Shown here piece after piece: positions 22,064 through 33,772 of a stretch of 64,000 bases of DNA (position 1 is its first letter; each line of letters starts with the position of its first letter). Below the pieces are notes generated by a model. It was not told the DNA's origin. It worked only from the letters and a program-made list of their open reading frames with translations, and made no database searches. A program made the position numbers and the translations under genes. The stretch is from the NCBI RefSeq assembly GCF_963966145.1, contig NC_091052.1, forward strand, positions 21,514,001-21,578,000, in the 5' to 3' direction. This stretch comes from Tenebrio molitor. Lineage: Eukaryota; Arthropoda; Insecta; Coleoptera; Tenebrionidae.

Positions 22064-22840
22064 TACCTGCTATCGCTGGCCAAAAAAAACTCGTACAGCC
22101 AAAATTTTAGTATTGTAAATCAAAGTCTACAACGTCAAACGTTACTGTCAGTGTCAAAGTCAATGCAAAAAAATGGGTCTATAGTTGGATGACAAGATTT
22201 TAGACACGTCTTATGCTGGTCTTTATAACCCACTAATCCTTAGGCTTCCAACATTTGGGAGAGCCCGTTGCTGTCGGCCCTCATAAATAACTCAAATTAT
22301 TGAAGGTTCAGAAATGGGCCGTATTAAAACATTTCGTACTGGGGGTCTTCAACGCATTTTTGTGCTCTGCAATTTTTGCGAAATTATAAAAAATAGGTCG
22401 CACAATCCAATGGATTTCACAAATCTATTATATGTAATGTTTTTTGAGAGCATCTTATGATACCATCAGCTGTCAGTTGATTATACAAAATAGATATAGT
22501 TGGAACCGTGTTATTTTTGTACAAAGTGTCTATTATAAAACAACATATATCAAGAGTCCTGTGGAATTGTGCGGCTCTATATTTTTTTTGGCCGAACCAT
22601 GTCAAGTCGTTGAAGCCGGCAAATTAGATGTCAAATGACAAATTAAATGTTAGCGTCAATTGTGAGTTCGGCGTCTTAGTTGTTTTGCTTGTAATTTTAT
22701 TCAACAGTCTTTATCAAAACTGAAACGTTTTTCCGCATAAGTGTGAACTGTGAATACCAACAAGTGACGAAGTAGGAAGGTACGACATTTATTTTCGTAC
22801 GTTTACAGTAAGTAATAAATAATCTTTTCAGTAAACCGCA

Positions 22841-24300
22841 ATGGTTTTATCGCCAGAGAAAAACACCTTCATTGTGATGTCGTATTACCGAAATGGTATC
22901 CTGCAGAATGGAGAGTGGGTTTATTCTAATAAACGCTTGCAAAGAATTTTTCGGAAAATTTCCAAATGATAACATGCGAAAGCACATTTAATTCCACATG
23001 TTAAAAGGATGGTGGATAGATTTGTGGCAACTAGAAGTATCGAAAAAGATAAAACTGTAGGAAGACCGCCAGTGAATGACGAAATTGTTGAAGATTTACG
23101 CCAACGAATGGAACAAAACTCAAAAAAATCCCTTAGGACTTCAGACTGATGTACCACCATAGACAACACAGTAAACCTATAGAACGCAAACTCCTATGCA
23201 TTTTATCGTTTTTTTTTGGAAACGCACCCACCACAAGCCGTCAGGGGACGCTGCTGTTTTATAAAAATAAAAATCGCGGAAACTTATGCCAAAATTAAAA
23301 AAATATATACATTTTGACATATTAAGTCATAAATTAATAATAAATCTACTGTTACGAGAATTTGCAGAGTGCAAAGGTATTTAAACCATGTGGAACTCGC
23401 CATAGATTTTCAAATCCAATTAAATATCCTGGGCATTTTATGGAATGGATTAAAAACACGGGTAACAAGCAGTTATCAACTTTGTAGCCTATTAAAGTGT
23501 AGGTATAACAGCTACACTGTGTGTGGACTTCATTTTACCAGCAAATACTTCGGCACGAACAATAGATTGCTGAATGTGGCCGTATCCTCGATTCAATACA
23601 ACTTCCTTCCTTTTCCAGTCCAGACTTACTTCCAGTAATAGTAAAAAAATATTGATAATTATATTTTAACTGAAAACTATTTTTTATAGAGTTTTCATCC
23701 GATCTACGATATTTCTACTGAAGACGCTATAAGTAAATTGTGTAAATCCTGTTTTATGTAGTAATGAAGAAGAGAAATTCTTGTGAAAGTTTCAAAAAGA
23801 AAATGAGAAAAGCTGAACATAATCAAAATTATAAAAAGCCAGAATGTTAATCCAAAATTCGGGCTGAAACTGCGGGCTGCAATGTACCGAAAACGTTACA
23901 TGCAAAATTCGATGTAAAAATAAAAAGCAAAATTTTGAAGGTGAGGAGGTGAGTCTGTTTGTCGCAATTGAGGAAAAGAAATACCAAACCAAAATTTATA
24001 AAAATGCAATGGAAATGTATCGAAAAAAATTGAAAATAAAAACTTCAAAATAAATGCAGTCTTTTAATTTTATTAATAAATTATTTTGAAAATTAAAGTA
24101 AATAAAAAAGCCAGGATATCCAGCTGGCTGTGTCTTATTTTGCACCTACCACAAGCCAGTAGATGGCGTCGGGACACAAAAAACTATGGGAGTTTGCGTT
24201 CTATAGGTTTACTGTGTTGTCTATGTGTACCACTCTCCACTTGTCAGAAAATTGTTAGAAAAAAAAAACCGATGACATCCTATAAAGGTTGGACTATGGA
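22841..24300 (+). pseudogene. N-terminal part of a mariner-like transposase, split by the hAT-like insertion
   Basis: Starts MVLSPEKNTFIVMSYYRNG, then PHVKRMVDRFVATRSIEKDK and VGRPPVNDEIVEDLRQRMEQ: helix-turn-helix plus the GRP(P/R) linker typical of mariners. It is frameshifted around 22925-22985. The insertion at 23158-24225 interrupts it; removal joins LQTDV to PLSTCQKIVRKK in one frame. No catalytic domain follows. Confidence 0.7.
23158..24225. mobile_element. hAT-like non-autonomous element (1068 bp)
   Basis: Inverted repeats of about 37 bp (CATAGACAACACAGTAAACC and on to GCAAACTCC), CA...TG termini and a perfect 8-bp target duplication TGTACCAC (23150-23157, 24226-24233), the hAT signature. 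No transposase is recognised inside. Confidence 0.85.
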
Positions 24301-24689
24301 TTGCTGCCTCACGAAGGAGTTTAATTGCTTTTATTGTAAAAATCAAAGAACCTGTCATTAATGAAGTTACAATCATAATCTCTGTTTTTCTATTTGTTAC
24401 CACAATATGCGACAAAGCGGCAAAAATCAAATATATTCGAGTTCCACAGGACTCTTGATATATGTTCTTTTATAGACACTCTGTACAATTCATACACTTT
24501 CTGTCTGATCCAGTTAGCGTGGGTTGGTGTCAAATCTGGAATCGCCGAAACAAGACATTTCAGCCCTAGATGAAGAGCACGGGTGCCACTACGCAGGTAG
24601 AACACCCCTTAAATTTAAAAGTGGTCTCGGTCCGGCTTAAATGCAAATTCATTATTGGTGTGCTGCTCTTAAAACGGGCCGACTATGCC

Positions 24690-24890
24690 GAAAATAACAA
24701 ATTAATGGATTTTCCAGAACTGGAAATCTACGGTTCGTACTGAGGAAAATATTGACACTGTCCTGTGTCAAATGGACGACGAACGCCAATTATTTCTCTG
24801 ACAACTGTCGCAGCAGATTGAGCTAACAATGTCAACTTGTCAAAGAATTGTTCGAAAGGATCTTGAAAATTCACTAACAGATGAAAGGTC
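24690..24890 (+). pseudogene. mariner-like N-terminal fragment
   Basis: Frames read NWKSTVRTEENIDTV and, after shifts, MSTCQRIVRKDLEN, the conserved linker and second helix-turn-helix of mariner transposases. No catalytic part. Confidence 0.6.
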
Positions 24891-24902
24891 CTGGCACAGC
24901 AT

Positions 24903-25945
24903 TCTTACGTCTATCTAAGTTATTATAGAAAATCTGGAGCGTATAATTCTCTACATTTTTTGTTCTTTATGTTTTTTTGTCAGATCAATAGTTTCGTAGT
25001 TACAGCCTGTAGAAATCGAGAATTTCTATTATTTTTCTACTAGAGTTTGGAAAACTTCAACATTGTAATACTAATTTGAGTTAGGAAAACTGAAAAATTT
25101 CCTACTAAGGGCGGAAATAATATTTCAACACTAAAAGTTCAATTTTGGTCGTTTCCTGGGATATGTAACGTAAAAACTGGTATTTAATTGAGACAAAAGC
25201 TTAAACACCTTCACAATTTTTCATTAATAAATTGTTTCTCTATGGTAACGAAAGCAGAACAATTTTGATTTCGCTTTTTAATTTAGAAATAATTAATAGT
25301 ACATTAAAAATATCCAAATTTTATGTATTTTCCAAACTCCAGTAGAAAAAATCATGTGTGCAATTCGTAGGAAAAGTGTTTTTTCCGTACTCGACGCGTT
25401 TTTAATCTCGACTTCGTCTCGATTAAAAATCCCGCATCTCGTACAGAAAAAAGTCACTTTTCCTAACTTATTGCACAAATAGCTATTTTGTACTATTTAT
25501 TCTTTTCCACACCACCACAGAGGTAGAGCAATAGGGTGCGTTTTTTTTACGTAGTGTCCCCGGTGGGCATAGTCCACGATGCAGTAGAAGTTTACTGTTT
25601 TACTCTTTTTGATCTATTTGTAACGTAGACGGATCCAAATGATCTGGATCGATCGGTATAGATGAGCTGAATTTATCAGAGTTTATGAATTCGGGAATTC
25701 CTCTTGAGAATTTTCCTCTTGTTCCTCAGGGTGTTTATCATCATCATCAGGATCATTTGGCGTTCACCTGTTTCATTAGTATACACGTTGGAGTCCGATA
25801 TGCCCGTAGACGGACAAATAATAAATGCTCGATTTCTACAGGCTGTAACTACGAAACTATTGATCTGACAAAAAAACATAGAGAACAAAAAATGTAGAGA
25901 ATTGCATGCTCTACATTTTCTATAATAACTTAGATAGAGGTATCT
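24903..25945. mobile_element. Foldback element with inverted repeats of about 115 bp
   Basis: The left arm TCTATCTAAGTTATTATAGA ... CAGCCTGTAGAAATCGAG (24905-25020) is mirrored at 25825-25940 with few differences. The interior has a further hairpin at 25376-25460 (ATTTTTAATCTCGAC against GTCTCGATTAAAAAT). No coding region. Confidence 0.8.
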
Positions 25946-25984
25946 CGCACGGATAATGAAATAATCGCTAAAATGTTATTTTGC

Positions 25985-26245
25985 ACCCCTATTCTCCAGT
26001 ATGGCGGGGCGAGCGGCAACCCCCCAAGGTCGCAAACTCAACAATATTAATAATATGCCTGATAGAAGATACCTGCCAAGTATCTGTACCTTTTGCAAGG
26101 TAAAACTCCCTATTGATTGGACTACTACACAAATAATACAAATCATTATCATTTATTTGGCCTATACAAGCTTCGTGGTACCAAACGGAACAATTCTTGC
26201 ACATACGCATACTTATCATTTCACAGGTGTCACATCAGGGACAAT
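25985..26245 (-). pseudogene. PHD-finger-like fragment
   Basis: The minus strand reads WYCP, stop, CDTCEMISMRMCKNCSVWYHEACIG and then NDNDLYYLCSS: Cys-x2-Cys, Cys-x2-Cys-x4-His-x2-Cys in PHD order. It is short and has a stop. PHD-like tails occur in several insect transposon proteins, including pogo-like ones; which one is not decided here. Confidence 0.4.
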
Positions 26246-26249
26246 ACCA

Positions 26250-27190
26250 ACTTCCCTTATTTTATTTTGTCAAAATAATAATTCAAGAATAAAGCCCACT
26301 ACTGTTTTAATAAGGCCCACTCCTTTGACGGGCCTTATTAAAACACATTAAAGGGTATAAGATATGATACGAAAAGAACCTAAAAGCAGAATGAAATAAA
26401 TGCATGCAATGAAAAAGAACTTTCCAAGGAATACTGCAATGCTATTTTCAAACAGAAATTTGTAGAAAATAGCTTAAAATCTTACACTTACTTTTCCCGC
26501 TTTTTAGCAACACTGGTGGGTGTTGAACATATCTGGTACGGTCATTTGTAGGAATTTTATGCACTCATGCTAAACGAACCGCTTATGTTGTCGTATATTT
26601 GGAGATTTCTATAACTAAGGCAATATCATTAGTGGGCCTTATTTGGAATAGCTACCTTATTTTAAGAATCACATAGCCAAAAAATAAAATTATTTGACCA
26701 TGAAATTCACAATCCATCCTGAATTTATTTTATTCGAATATTCGAATTCGTATCAAAAATTAATTACTCCCTAGGATTTAGCGATATTAGTTACTAGGTT
26801 GCCATTAATTTGGTTAGGTTGGAGGCTATTCTTGTTTTGTGAATTTCATAACTTTTTGAAGGATTCGCAAATTTAAAATTAAACTTGACAAACGTGTTAC
26901 AGGTACCGTTGCTAAAGAAATTGCAGCCAAGTAACCAGAATTACCTTTTTAAAACCGATTAACTCATTAGCGTACAGCAAATTTTGACCAAATTTTCAAT
27001 CATTTTTATCTCGAAAACGAAAAGACTTTTATTAGAAACATTTTTTGTGTATGAGTTCTACTCATCGTCACCTATTACTGGATTTCTTCTGGCAGGTTAT
27101 ATCGGGACCATTCGTATATTCAAAACTGGAGTCAACAAACTGTATTACTCCTCCATGGATGTTATTTTTTCTAGCAAAATATTCAGCTAT
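26250..27190. other. No gene; one dispersed repeat
   Basis: AT-rich. 26750-26840 (TTACTCCCTAGGATTTAGCG and on to GGTTAGGTTGG) matches the left part of the MITE at 34422-34784. AAGGCCCACTCCTTTGACGGGCCTT at about 26310-26336 is a small hairpin. Confidence 0.45.
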
Positions 27191-27315
27191 TGAATAACTA
27201 CCCACTCTAAAACAATTCGCCTCAGACTCAACCAGCCAGTGTTCTTCGAAACATAAAATATCAAATCAAAAAGTACAAAACCGCAAATCGACAAAACTGT
27301 AAAACAAAACAAAAA

Positions 27316-28520
27316 CTAGAGTAAATGTTCGAAATGTCTCCCTTCAGCTTCCAAACATTGTGTTACTCTTCGCTTCATATTTTCAAATGACCTTTGCAAA
27401 GTTGGGACCTCAAATAAATTGCAGGTATCAGTAATTGCTTGCATTAATTCCGGAATTGTGCCAGGGCTGTTTTTGGAGACGTTGTTTTTCAGGTATGGAA
27501 AAACAAAATAATCCAGAATTGTTAAATCGGGGGATCTGGGAGGAAAATTAACTACTCTGTCGTCAAAAAATTCATGCAAAAGTCCAACTGTTTCGCGAGT
27601 AGTGTGTTGTCTTGTTGAAAATGTCCTTCTCGCAATTCATCATCATGTAATTCCTCAATGAAAGGACGTAATAAATTGTTCCTATACCGTTTTGCATTTA
27701 TTGTGCCATTAAAGAAGATGGGCTCAAAAATACGTCTACGCGAAACTGCAAGCCAGACACCTATTTTCTGTGGATGTAAAGAGGTTTCTATGAATTCATG
27801 GGGGTTTTCTGCATGTAAAGATCTCATGTTTTGCGAATTCACAACGCCACTAAAGTGAAACCAACTTTCGCCACTAAAAAAGATTTTATCGAGGATATCG
27901 TTATTATTGAGGTGATTTAAAAACCACTGGCAATAATCAACCCGTCTGGGAAAATCAAGGGGTTTAATTTCGTACACAACAAACACACGATAGGGAAAAA
28001 AGTGCAAATCTTTTCTATGGATAAGCTGAACTGTACCAAGAGATAGGTTAGTTTCTTGGGCTAATCTGCGTATGGATTTATTTGGGGTCTCTACAATTAT
28101 TTATTCAACCTCTTCAACATTTTCAGCTGTTCTTTTGGTTGGTCGTCCACTGCCTTTTTTGCGCAGAACACTATCTGTTTCCGAAAACATGTTTATGCAT
28201 TTGTAGACTTTTTGGGTAAGTTCTTGGTAAGTGCCTTGAAAGCCCGGAAACTTTGTTGAAATTCCTCAAAAACTCGAGGTGTCGAATAGGATCATTCGTC
28301 GTTCTCAAGTCTTTCTCCATTTCTGAAGTAACACTGCACAATGAAAATGTTTTGCTCTAAAGTGAAAGTGTAATAGCAAATTTTAATAGTCAATAATAAT
28401 AATAATGACAGTTACTATTGTAATGACATCTGATGACATTTGAATTAAATTTTTACGTGTTCCCAACTGAAGCGTATTAATCACGGCCCTCTCGATTTTT
28501 TTAAATTTTCGATCGCACGG
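27316..28520 (-). pseudogene. mariner-like transposase, nearly full length but decayed
   Basis: The minus strand from about 28330 has an N-terminal part (KGSGRPTKRTAENVEEVE, stop, SIRRLAQETNLSLGTVQLIH), then IFFSGESWFHFSG (first catalytic Asp changed to Gly), WLAVSRRRIFEPIFF, GHFQQDN (second Asp), and after a frameshift NFPPRSPDLTILDYFVFPYLK (third Asp), ending EAEGRHFEHLL at 27316. A terminal end next to TA lies at about 28500-28520. The left end is missing. A fragment of the same family lies at 33424-33770. Confidence 0.85.
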
Positions 28521-28664
28521 TAGAATAAATACGTCATCGCTGAAAAAACAATTGGCCGTTTGACTTGATCTGGTGCGTGGATCACAACTCGGATTTCAAT
28601 AAAAGAGAAAGAAAACAATGCCTGGGGCGAGCAAGTATACTCGTACTATCATTAATCCTATTAA

Positions 28665-29196
28665 AGTAGTCCGGTCGTCTCAGTTTCTAGTCAATAGAGG
28701 AACTGATTTCTAAATGCGCACAATCAAAATTTTTCTACAATGATACAATCAAAATTTTATGGTAAATTATTTCCGATTTATTTGTAGCGATTTATAAATA
28801 AATAATCATTAAATATATAAGTTGACATTTTTAATCGGATCTTCCGCATTAATAGCTGTTTATTCTTAGTTTTCGCGATTTTTCTCTTTGGAATGCCCGG
28901 TAAGGATGGTAATTAAGGACACCAGCGAATTCCTGAAGTCATTTTCTATCTTTACAGTAGTTTTTTGTCATAAAATCAATGCTTTTTAACTGAACAATTT
29001 CAATTTTTATGTGCCCGCGAAACACCTGTCCATAAGATGCCATGTTATTCAGTCCATTTTCGAAAGCCTTTCATTCAAAATTTAACTCGGTAAGGCCCTT
29101 AAAAAACTTCGGAATTATATTACAAAAGTGTTCAACTTTTGATTTGTACACTTTTTGTTACAAATTCAATGGTATCGATGTGACGACCGGACTACT
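28665..29196. mobile_element. piggyBac-like MITE (TTAA target)
   Basis: AGTAGTCCGGTCGTC at the left and its complement GACCGGACTACT at the right lie directly inside TTAA (28661-28664 and 29197-29200), the piggyBac target. No coding content. Confidence 0.7.
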
Positions 29197-29342
29197 TTAA
29201 CTCCTTCACGGTCACAGTTTACTCTGTTCACAATTCTATTTGCATAGCCATTCCGTGGGCGCAACCTACAGCTACGAGTATAATCACAGAACACTGTTCA
29301 CGTACAAATCACAACGCCTCTTCATTTGATGTATGTTTAAAT

Positions 29343-29462
29343 CTATTTATCACGCTTGCACTTTTGGAAGTCTTCTTTGAACACATGTTGTTTGGGGTGT
29401 CCCTTCGAATGATATTTCCTTTCGTATTTGTACCGAGATTTGTCACAAATAAACCAGTCCAT
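29343..29462 (-). pseudogene. Isolated C2H2 finger fragment related to the duplicated zinc-finger genes
   Basis: Forty codons, MDWFICDKSRYKYERKYHSK then GHPKQH: the same W-F-x-C-D-K spacing as the neighbours' fingers with x12 before His-x3-His, but the second Cys is Ser. It abuts the left edge of duplication copy 2. Confidence 0.55.
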
Positions 29463-29733
29463 AGCTATAGAGGTGGTATATTGAAATAATAATAATCAGA
29501 AAAACAGAAATGTATTTAGCACGCATTAATCTCTATAAAACAAAAAGAAAGAAACAGAATTTATTAGTTAAATTTCAGGGTTAGTTTTGCTAATGCAAAA
29601 GTTCTACAGTTCTACACTAACCTAACGTAACACTGAACTAATTCATTTCATCATGAGTATGACTTTAAATTGTTTCTGTACTTTGTTTTAAAATTATATT
29701 CGTCACACTGAAATCACCTGACACCGATCTATA

Positions 29734-31095
29734 CAGGATGGTCCAACACTTACCATTTTTGCGATTATGCGGTTTCTAATTATCGAAAAAATTTTACACT
29801 TGGCTAGGAAGAGACACACATATGGAGCTATAAGCCTGTCCCATTATTTTATTTATTATCAATTGGGTTTCGCGTCAGGAGGCGATAAAGTGAAATTAAT
29901 CAAAATTCGATTTTTTTTTTTAATCTAAATAGGTTCAAACTAATACAGAAAACAGAAATCTGAAAATAAAAAAAATTAAAACGCATCACATTGCCGATTA
30001 TTTGCAATTAATGAAGGTGTCGCACAACTGACAGGAATTTATGACGTAGTTAGGTACACTAACTGCCTAATCACAAACCAAACCAGAAGTAAGATTTACA
30101 ACACCCCATCGCCAAACTGTCAGGGCTGAACTCGACTATTTTACGCCTAGCAATTTAGGCAAACATTTTGAAGAAATTTTCAAATAAATTACGTAATGAA
30201 GTTGAAATCATTCAATATTCAGTTTTCTAAAATATCTATTTTTCATTTAAAGAAAAATCCTTTACGGATGAAAAGTTGCTGCAAATCGTTTCTACAGGGT
30301 GATTCATCTTTTACCGCCGGTTTCAAAAATTTTTTTCTATGCGCAGATATTTATAAAAAACTGTTTAAAAAAAATAAATTCATGTTTAATTTTTGCATCA
30401 GAATGTGGCTAATGACGTATAAAATCAATATCTGCAACCCGTTTCGAAAAATCTTTGAAAGTTTTTGAATTATATCGATTTTAATGGAAAAATTGCTTTT
30501 ATTGGTAGTGGTTGGCTTTTAGGGTTGTAAATTTTCCTTAACAATGACTACCCTGTAAAACTGACCTGCTTAGGTGAATTTACGATAGGGTTTGTAAAGG
30601 ACCCACTGCTGTGGCAATAAAGACCTTATTGTTAAGATATTGGGACATTATGTCGTAAATAATGAAGCAAATACAAATTTGAATATCAAAATGCGTTTAT
30701 TTCAATAATACCATATGCTAAAATTGATTTAGGGATCATCACATTACGAGCTGTCCTATTCAGCTCTGCCATAAACGGCCTTGGATTCCAGCTTTCTGTA
30801 ACTTGATATTTGATCGCAATTTTCACTATTACCTAATTATAATTCATAGTCGGAAGAGGATCAATCAAAAAGAAGAGGAGTTCTGTAACTAGTAGAGAAA
30901 AAAAACTTTCAATATTTGGACCAATTTGATATTAAATCGCTATAAAGTTAGCCCCCATAACAAAAATTTAATTGAAAAAAATTTATCATGCTCAATCATA
31001 GAATATTAACTGTAGATTGTGCCTACCGAGTTTCAGAATTTTTGGACAATTATTAAATGTGTAATCGCAAAAATGGTAAGTGTTGGACCACCCTG
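29734..31095. mobile_element. TA-flanked element of 1362 bp in duplication copy 2
   Basis: Ends CAGGATGGTCCAACACTTAC / CAGGGTGGTCCAACACTTAC continue through CATTTTTGCGATTA as inverted repeats of about 33 bp, TA at 29732-29733 and 31096-31097. Inside, at about 30294, TACAGGGTGATTCATCTTTT resembles one end of the 4777-5525 MITE. No gene recognised. Confidence 0.85.
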
Positions 31096-31123
31096 TATTG
31101 TTTGGAAATGCTATTAACAGTTC

Positions 31124-32449
31124 TCATTTAAGTCTTTGTTCAACGTTGTTTTTAGGTAGTACTTTTCTTTTTAGACAAACCACACGTTTCTTATGTTGTT
31201 TCAAGTAGTCGTTTGTTTTCCCTTTAAATTCGCACTTATCACAGCTGAACCATTGAACAGCATCTGCTGAGAGATGCTTTTTCTTATGTTGTTTTAAGTG
31301 GTCGTTTCTTTTCGTTTTATATTCGCACTTATCACAGCTAAACCATTGAACAGCATCTGCTGAGAGATGAATTATCTTATGTCGGTTAATGCAATCGTTA
31401 TATTTCGTTTTGTATTCGCATTTATCACAGCTATACCACTGTATGGCATCTATTGGGAGATGAATTGTGTTATGTTTTTTAATGTTGTTCTTATATTTCG
31501 TTTTGTATTTGCATTTATCACAGCTATACCACTGGGCCGCGTCCGCTGAGAGATGAATTTTCTTATGTCGCGTTAGGTAGCTGTTTCGTTTCGTCTTAAA
31601 TTCGCATTTATCACAATTATACCACTGAATGGCATCTGCTGAGAAATGAATTGTGTTATGTGTTTTAATGTTCCCCTTATATTTCGTTTTGTATTTGCAT
31701 TTATAACAGCTATACCAGTGAACCGCGTCTGCTGAGAGATGAATTTGCTTATGTCGCTTTAAGTAGCGGTTTTGTTTCGTCTTAAATTCGCACTTATCAC
31801 AATTATACCACTGGATGGCATCTGCTGTGAGATGAATTGTCTTATGTTTTTTAATGTCTGTAATATATTTTGTTTTGTATTTGCATTTATCACAGCCATA
31901 CCAGTGAACAGCATCTGCTGAGAGATGAATTTTCTTATGTTGTTTTAGGGAGGGGTTCCATTTCGTTTTAAATTCGCATTTATCACAACTATACCATTGG
32001 AAGTGGTGAAGTGACTGCTTTACGGCCCGGTACCACTCTTCTTCACTAACGTTCTCGCATTCTTCTTTTGTGTTAAAACATGAACCATCCAAGTGTTTAA
32101 TCCACATTAAGACGGAATATGTTTCAAAAGAGCACTTCTGACAAATAAAGCTTTTTACAACACTGTCATTTTTTGGTTGATCTTGCCAGCAATCAGTGTC
32201 CTTTCTGTGACATTGCCTGAAATGTTGCTTTAAAATTACCACAAGATCGGTTTCAAAATGGCAGCCCTTGCAGTAGTACTTTTCCAAATCATTTCTTTCG
32301 CAACTTGATGATTCGAGTGGCAACCGATGACGTTTCGCGTGATTCACCATGTTCAAAACTGATTTGGTCACGTAAGGGCATCTCTTGCAATTGTGAATCT
32401 TTCTGTAGCCACATTTCGGGATACTCTCGCTATATTCCAAATTTTGCAT
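31124..32449 (-). CDS. C2H2 zinc-finger protein, copy 2 (441 aa)
   Basis: Intact frame, MQNLEYSESIPKCGYRKIHN, collinear with the protein at 15770-17149. Also nine tandem W[YF]xCDKC fingers, but it lacks 18 residues around CECCSKTKEA (EEEWY joins AVKQSLHH), which removes the fourth N-terminal unit. Fingers alternate between CEFKTK and CKYKTK types for the first six, a sign of growth by two-finger duplications. The finger order differs from copy 1, so fingers have been exchanged or converted since duplication. The same TTTTCAG acceptor-like site precedes the ATG. The last finger again lacks a normal second His. Binding target unknown. Confidence 0.85.
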   Translation of the reverse strand: MQNLEYSESIPKCGYRKIHNCKRCPYVTKSVLNMVNHAKRHRLPLESSSCERNDLEKYYCKGCHFETDLVVILKQHFRQCHRKDTDCWQDQPKNDSVVKSFICQKCSFETYSVLMWIKHLDGSCFNTKEECENVSEEEWYRAVKQSLHHFQWYSCDKCEFKTKWNPSLKQHKKIHLSADAVHWYGCDKCKYKTKYITDIKKHKTIHLTADAIQWYNCDKCEFKTKQNRYLKRHKQIHLSADAVHWYSCYKCKYKTKYKGNIKTHNTIHFSADAIQWYNCDKCEFKTKRNSYLTRHKKIHLSADAAQWYSCDKCKYKTKYKNNIKKHNTIHLPIDAIQWYSCDKCEYKTKYNDCINRHKIIHLSADAVQWFSCDKCEYKTKRNDHLKQHKKKHLSADAVQWFSCDKCEFKGKTNDYLKQHKKRVVCLKRKVLPKNNVEQRLK

Positions 32450-33423
32450 TTTGATTTTATAATCTGAAAATTTAATTTCATGTCAATACAAAAAACTAAT
32501 CAAAATAATTGCATAATATACAAATGTTGACTTATCCACTTGTAAATTTTTATTTGCTCAATTTACTATAGGTACAGTGGCCGGCAAAAAAAGTTTGCCA
32601 TCATTTAAATGTCAGTGTCATTATAGTATTTTACAGTAGAAGTCCGTTAGGATAGCCTTTACTGCCGAGCCAGAGATTTTGTGAGACGAGTTCGCAGAGC
32701 GAGTCGAATAATACTGGCGAGGCTGTAAAGGCCCTAACGGACGTGTATTATACAATGGTTTTTGTAATATATCTACGATTCGTTTGCAATTATCTTCAAC
32801 ACTTAACTTTCCGTTGAAAATAAACGACTGAAATCAATAAAAAAACCGCGATCAAGATATTCCCGATGTCCGGATGGCCGCAGAGCAAGTGAGGTCATCG
32901 TTATTCCCTGCAAAATCGCGCTTGTGTTGGTGTTAAAATTCTGAAGCATCATCTTCGATCTCGCCTACATCTGCTAGTGGCATACTAGTGGAGTAACGTT
33001 AGGTTTTTATTTCGGAACCGGTAGCAAGAGCTCGGATTTGAACAAAATTTTTTTAATGTGTTATAAATAAAACATATTAAAACCTTTATAGGTTAAAAAT
33101 TGCCGCTCATTGTTTGTTTCATTAATTTATTGTTTATTTACAAGAACTGAAATTTCCCAGTTAGAAATCGTTATTTTCGCAAGAAAAATACTAGAGAACA
33201 ATATAGAATGACTTTGGGAAGAGTATATTGTTATATTGAAACTTGTTTGGAATTAATTGTATGTGGAAAAACAAGAACAATAGGCAGATGTTCGGTAGCC
33301 CGGTGTTGACCGGCTCAGATAGAAACACGTTCAGTTTGTCTTCCAGAGTCGCATAGTTAGCATTTTTTGAAGAAAATATATAATTATTTTTAATGGTTTT
33401 TGACAAAAAAGTGTTTAGTAATA

Positions 33424-33770
33424 CCATGCGATCGAAAATAAAAAAAATCCAGAGGTCCGTGAGTAATACGCTTCAGTTGGCAACACGTAAAATTGTAATT
33501 GAAATGTCATCAGATGTCATTACAATGGAGAACTGTCATTATTAATTATTGACTATTAAAATTGCTATGCAATATGTTCACTTCAGAGCAAAAAATTTTC
33601 ATTGTGCAGTGTTACTTCAGAAACGGCGAATCGTCCTATTCAACACCTCTAGTTTTCGAGGAATTTCAACAAAAGTTTCTGGACTTTCAAGGCAATCACA
33701 GTGGAGAGTAAAAAAAACAGACATAATTTTTGACATAACAGTCATAAGTGTGAAACCGCCTTTCCTACAT
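33424..33770 (+). pseudogene. mariner N-terminal fragment with terminal repeat
   Basis: Begins with the terminal repeat CCATGCGATCGAAAATAAAA, then reads MFTSEQKIFIVQCYFRNG-like sequence with shifts and STPLVFEEFQQKFLDFQGN, the same family as 27316-28520. Confidence 0.7.
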
Positions 33771-33772
33771 TT

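Larger units (their letters stand above)
22522..24483 (+). mobile_element. mariner-type element, internally deleted, carrying a hAT-like insertion
   Basis: Ends CAAAGTGTCTATTATAAAAC and CAGAGTGTCTATAAAAGAAC continue as inverted repeats through ATATATCAAGAGTCCTGTGG (about 45 bp). TA flanks both ends. It holds only the N-terminal part of a transposase. Partial copies are at 8395-8705. Confidence 0.8.
29465..32572. repeat. Segmental duplication, copy 2
   Basis: Matches 14503-17240 and continues into the sequence found beyond the copy 1 transposon. It lacks that transposon (empty site near 32538) but has its own insertion (29734-31095) where copy 1 reads uninterrupted CCGATCTATATTGTTTGG (15746-15763). 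Confidence 0.85.

Noticed and set aside
30294..30560. Further MITE with ends like 4777-5525
   Set aside because: The left end TACAGGGTGATTCATC is similar, but the right candidate TACAGGGTAGTCATTG diverges after eight bases; not enough for a call.
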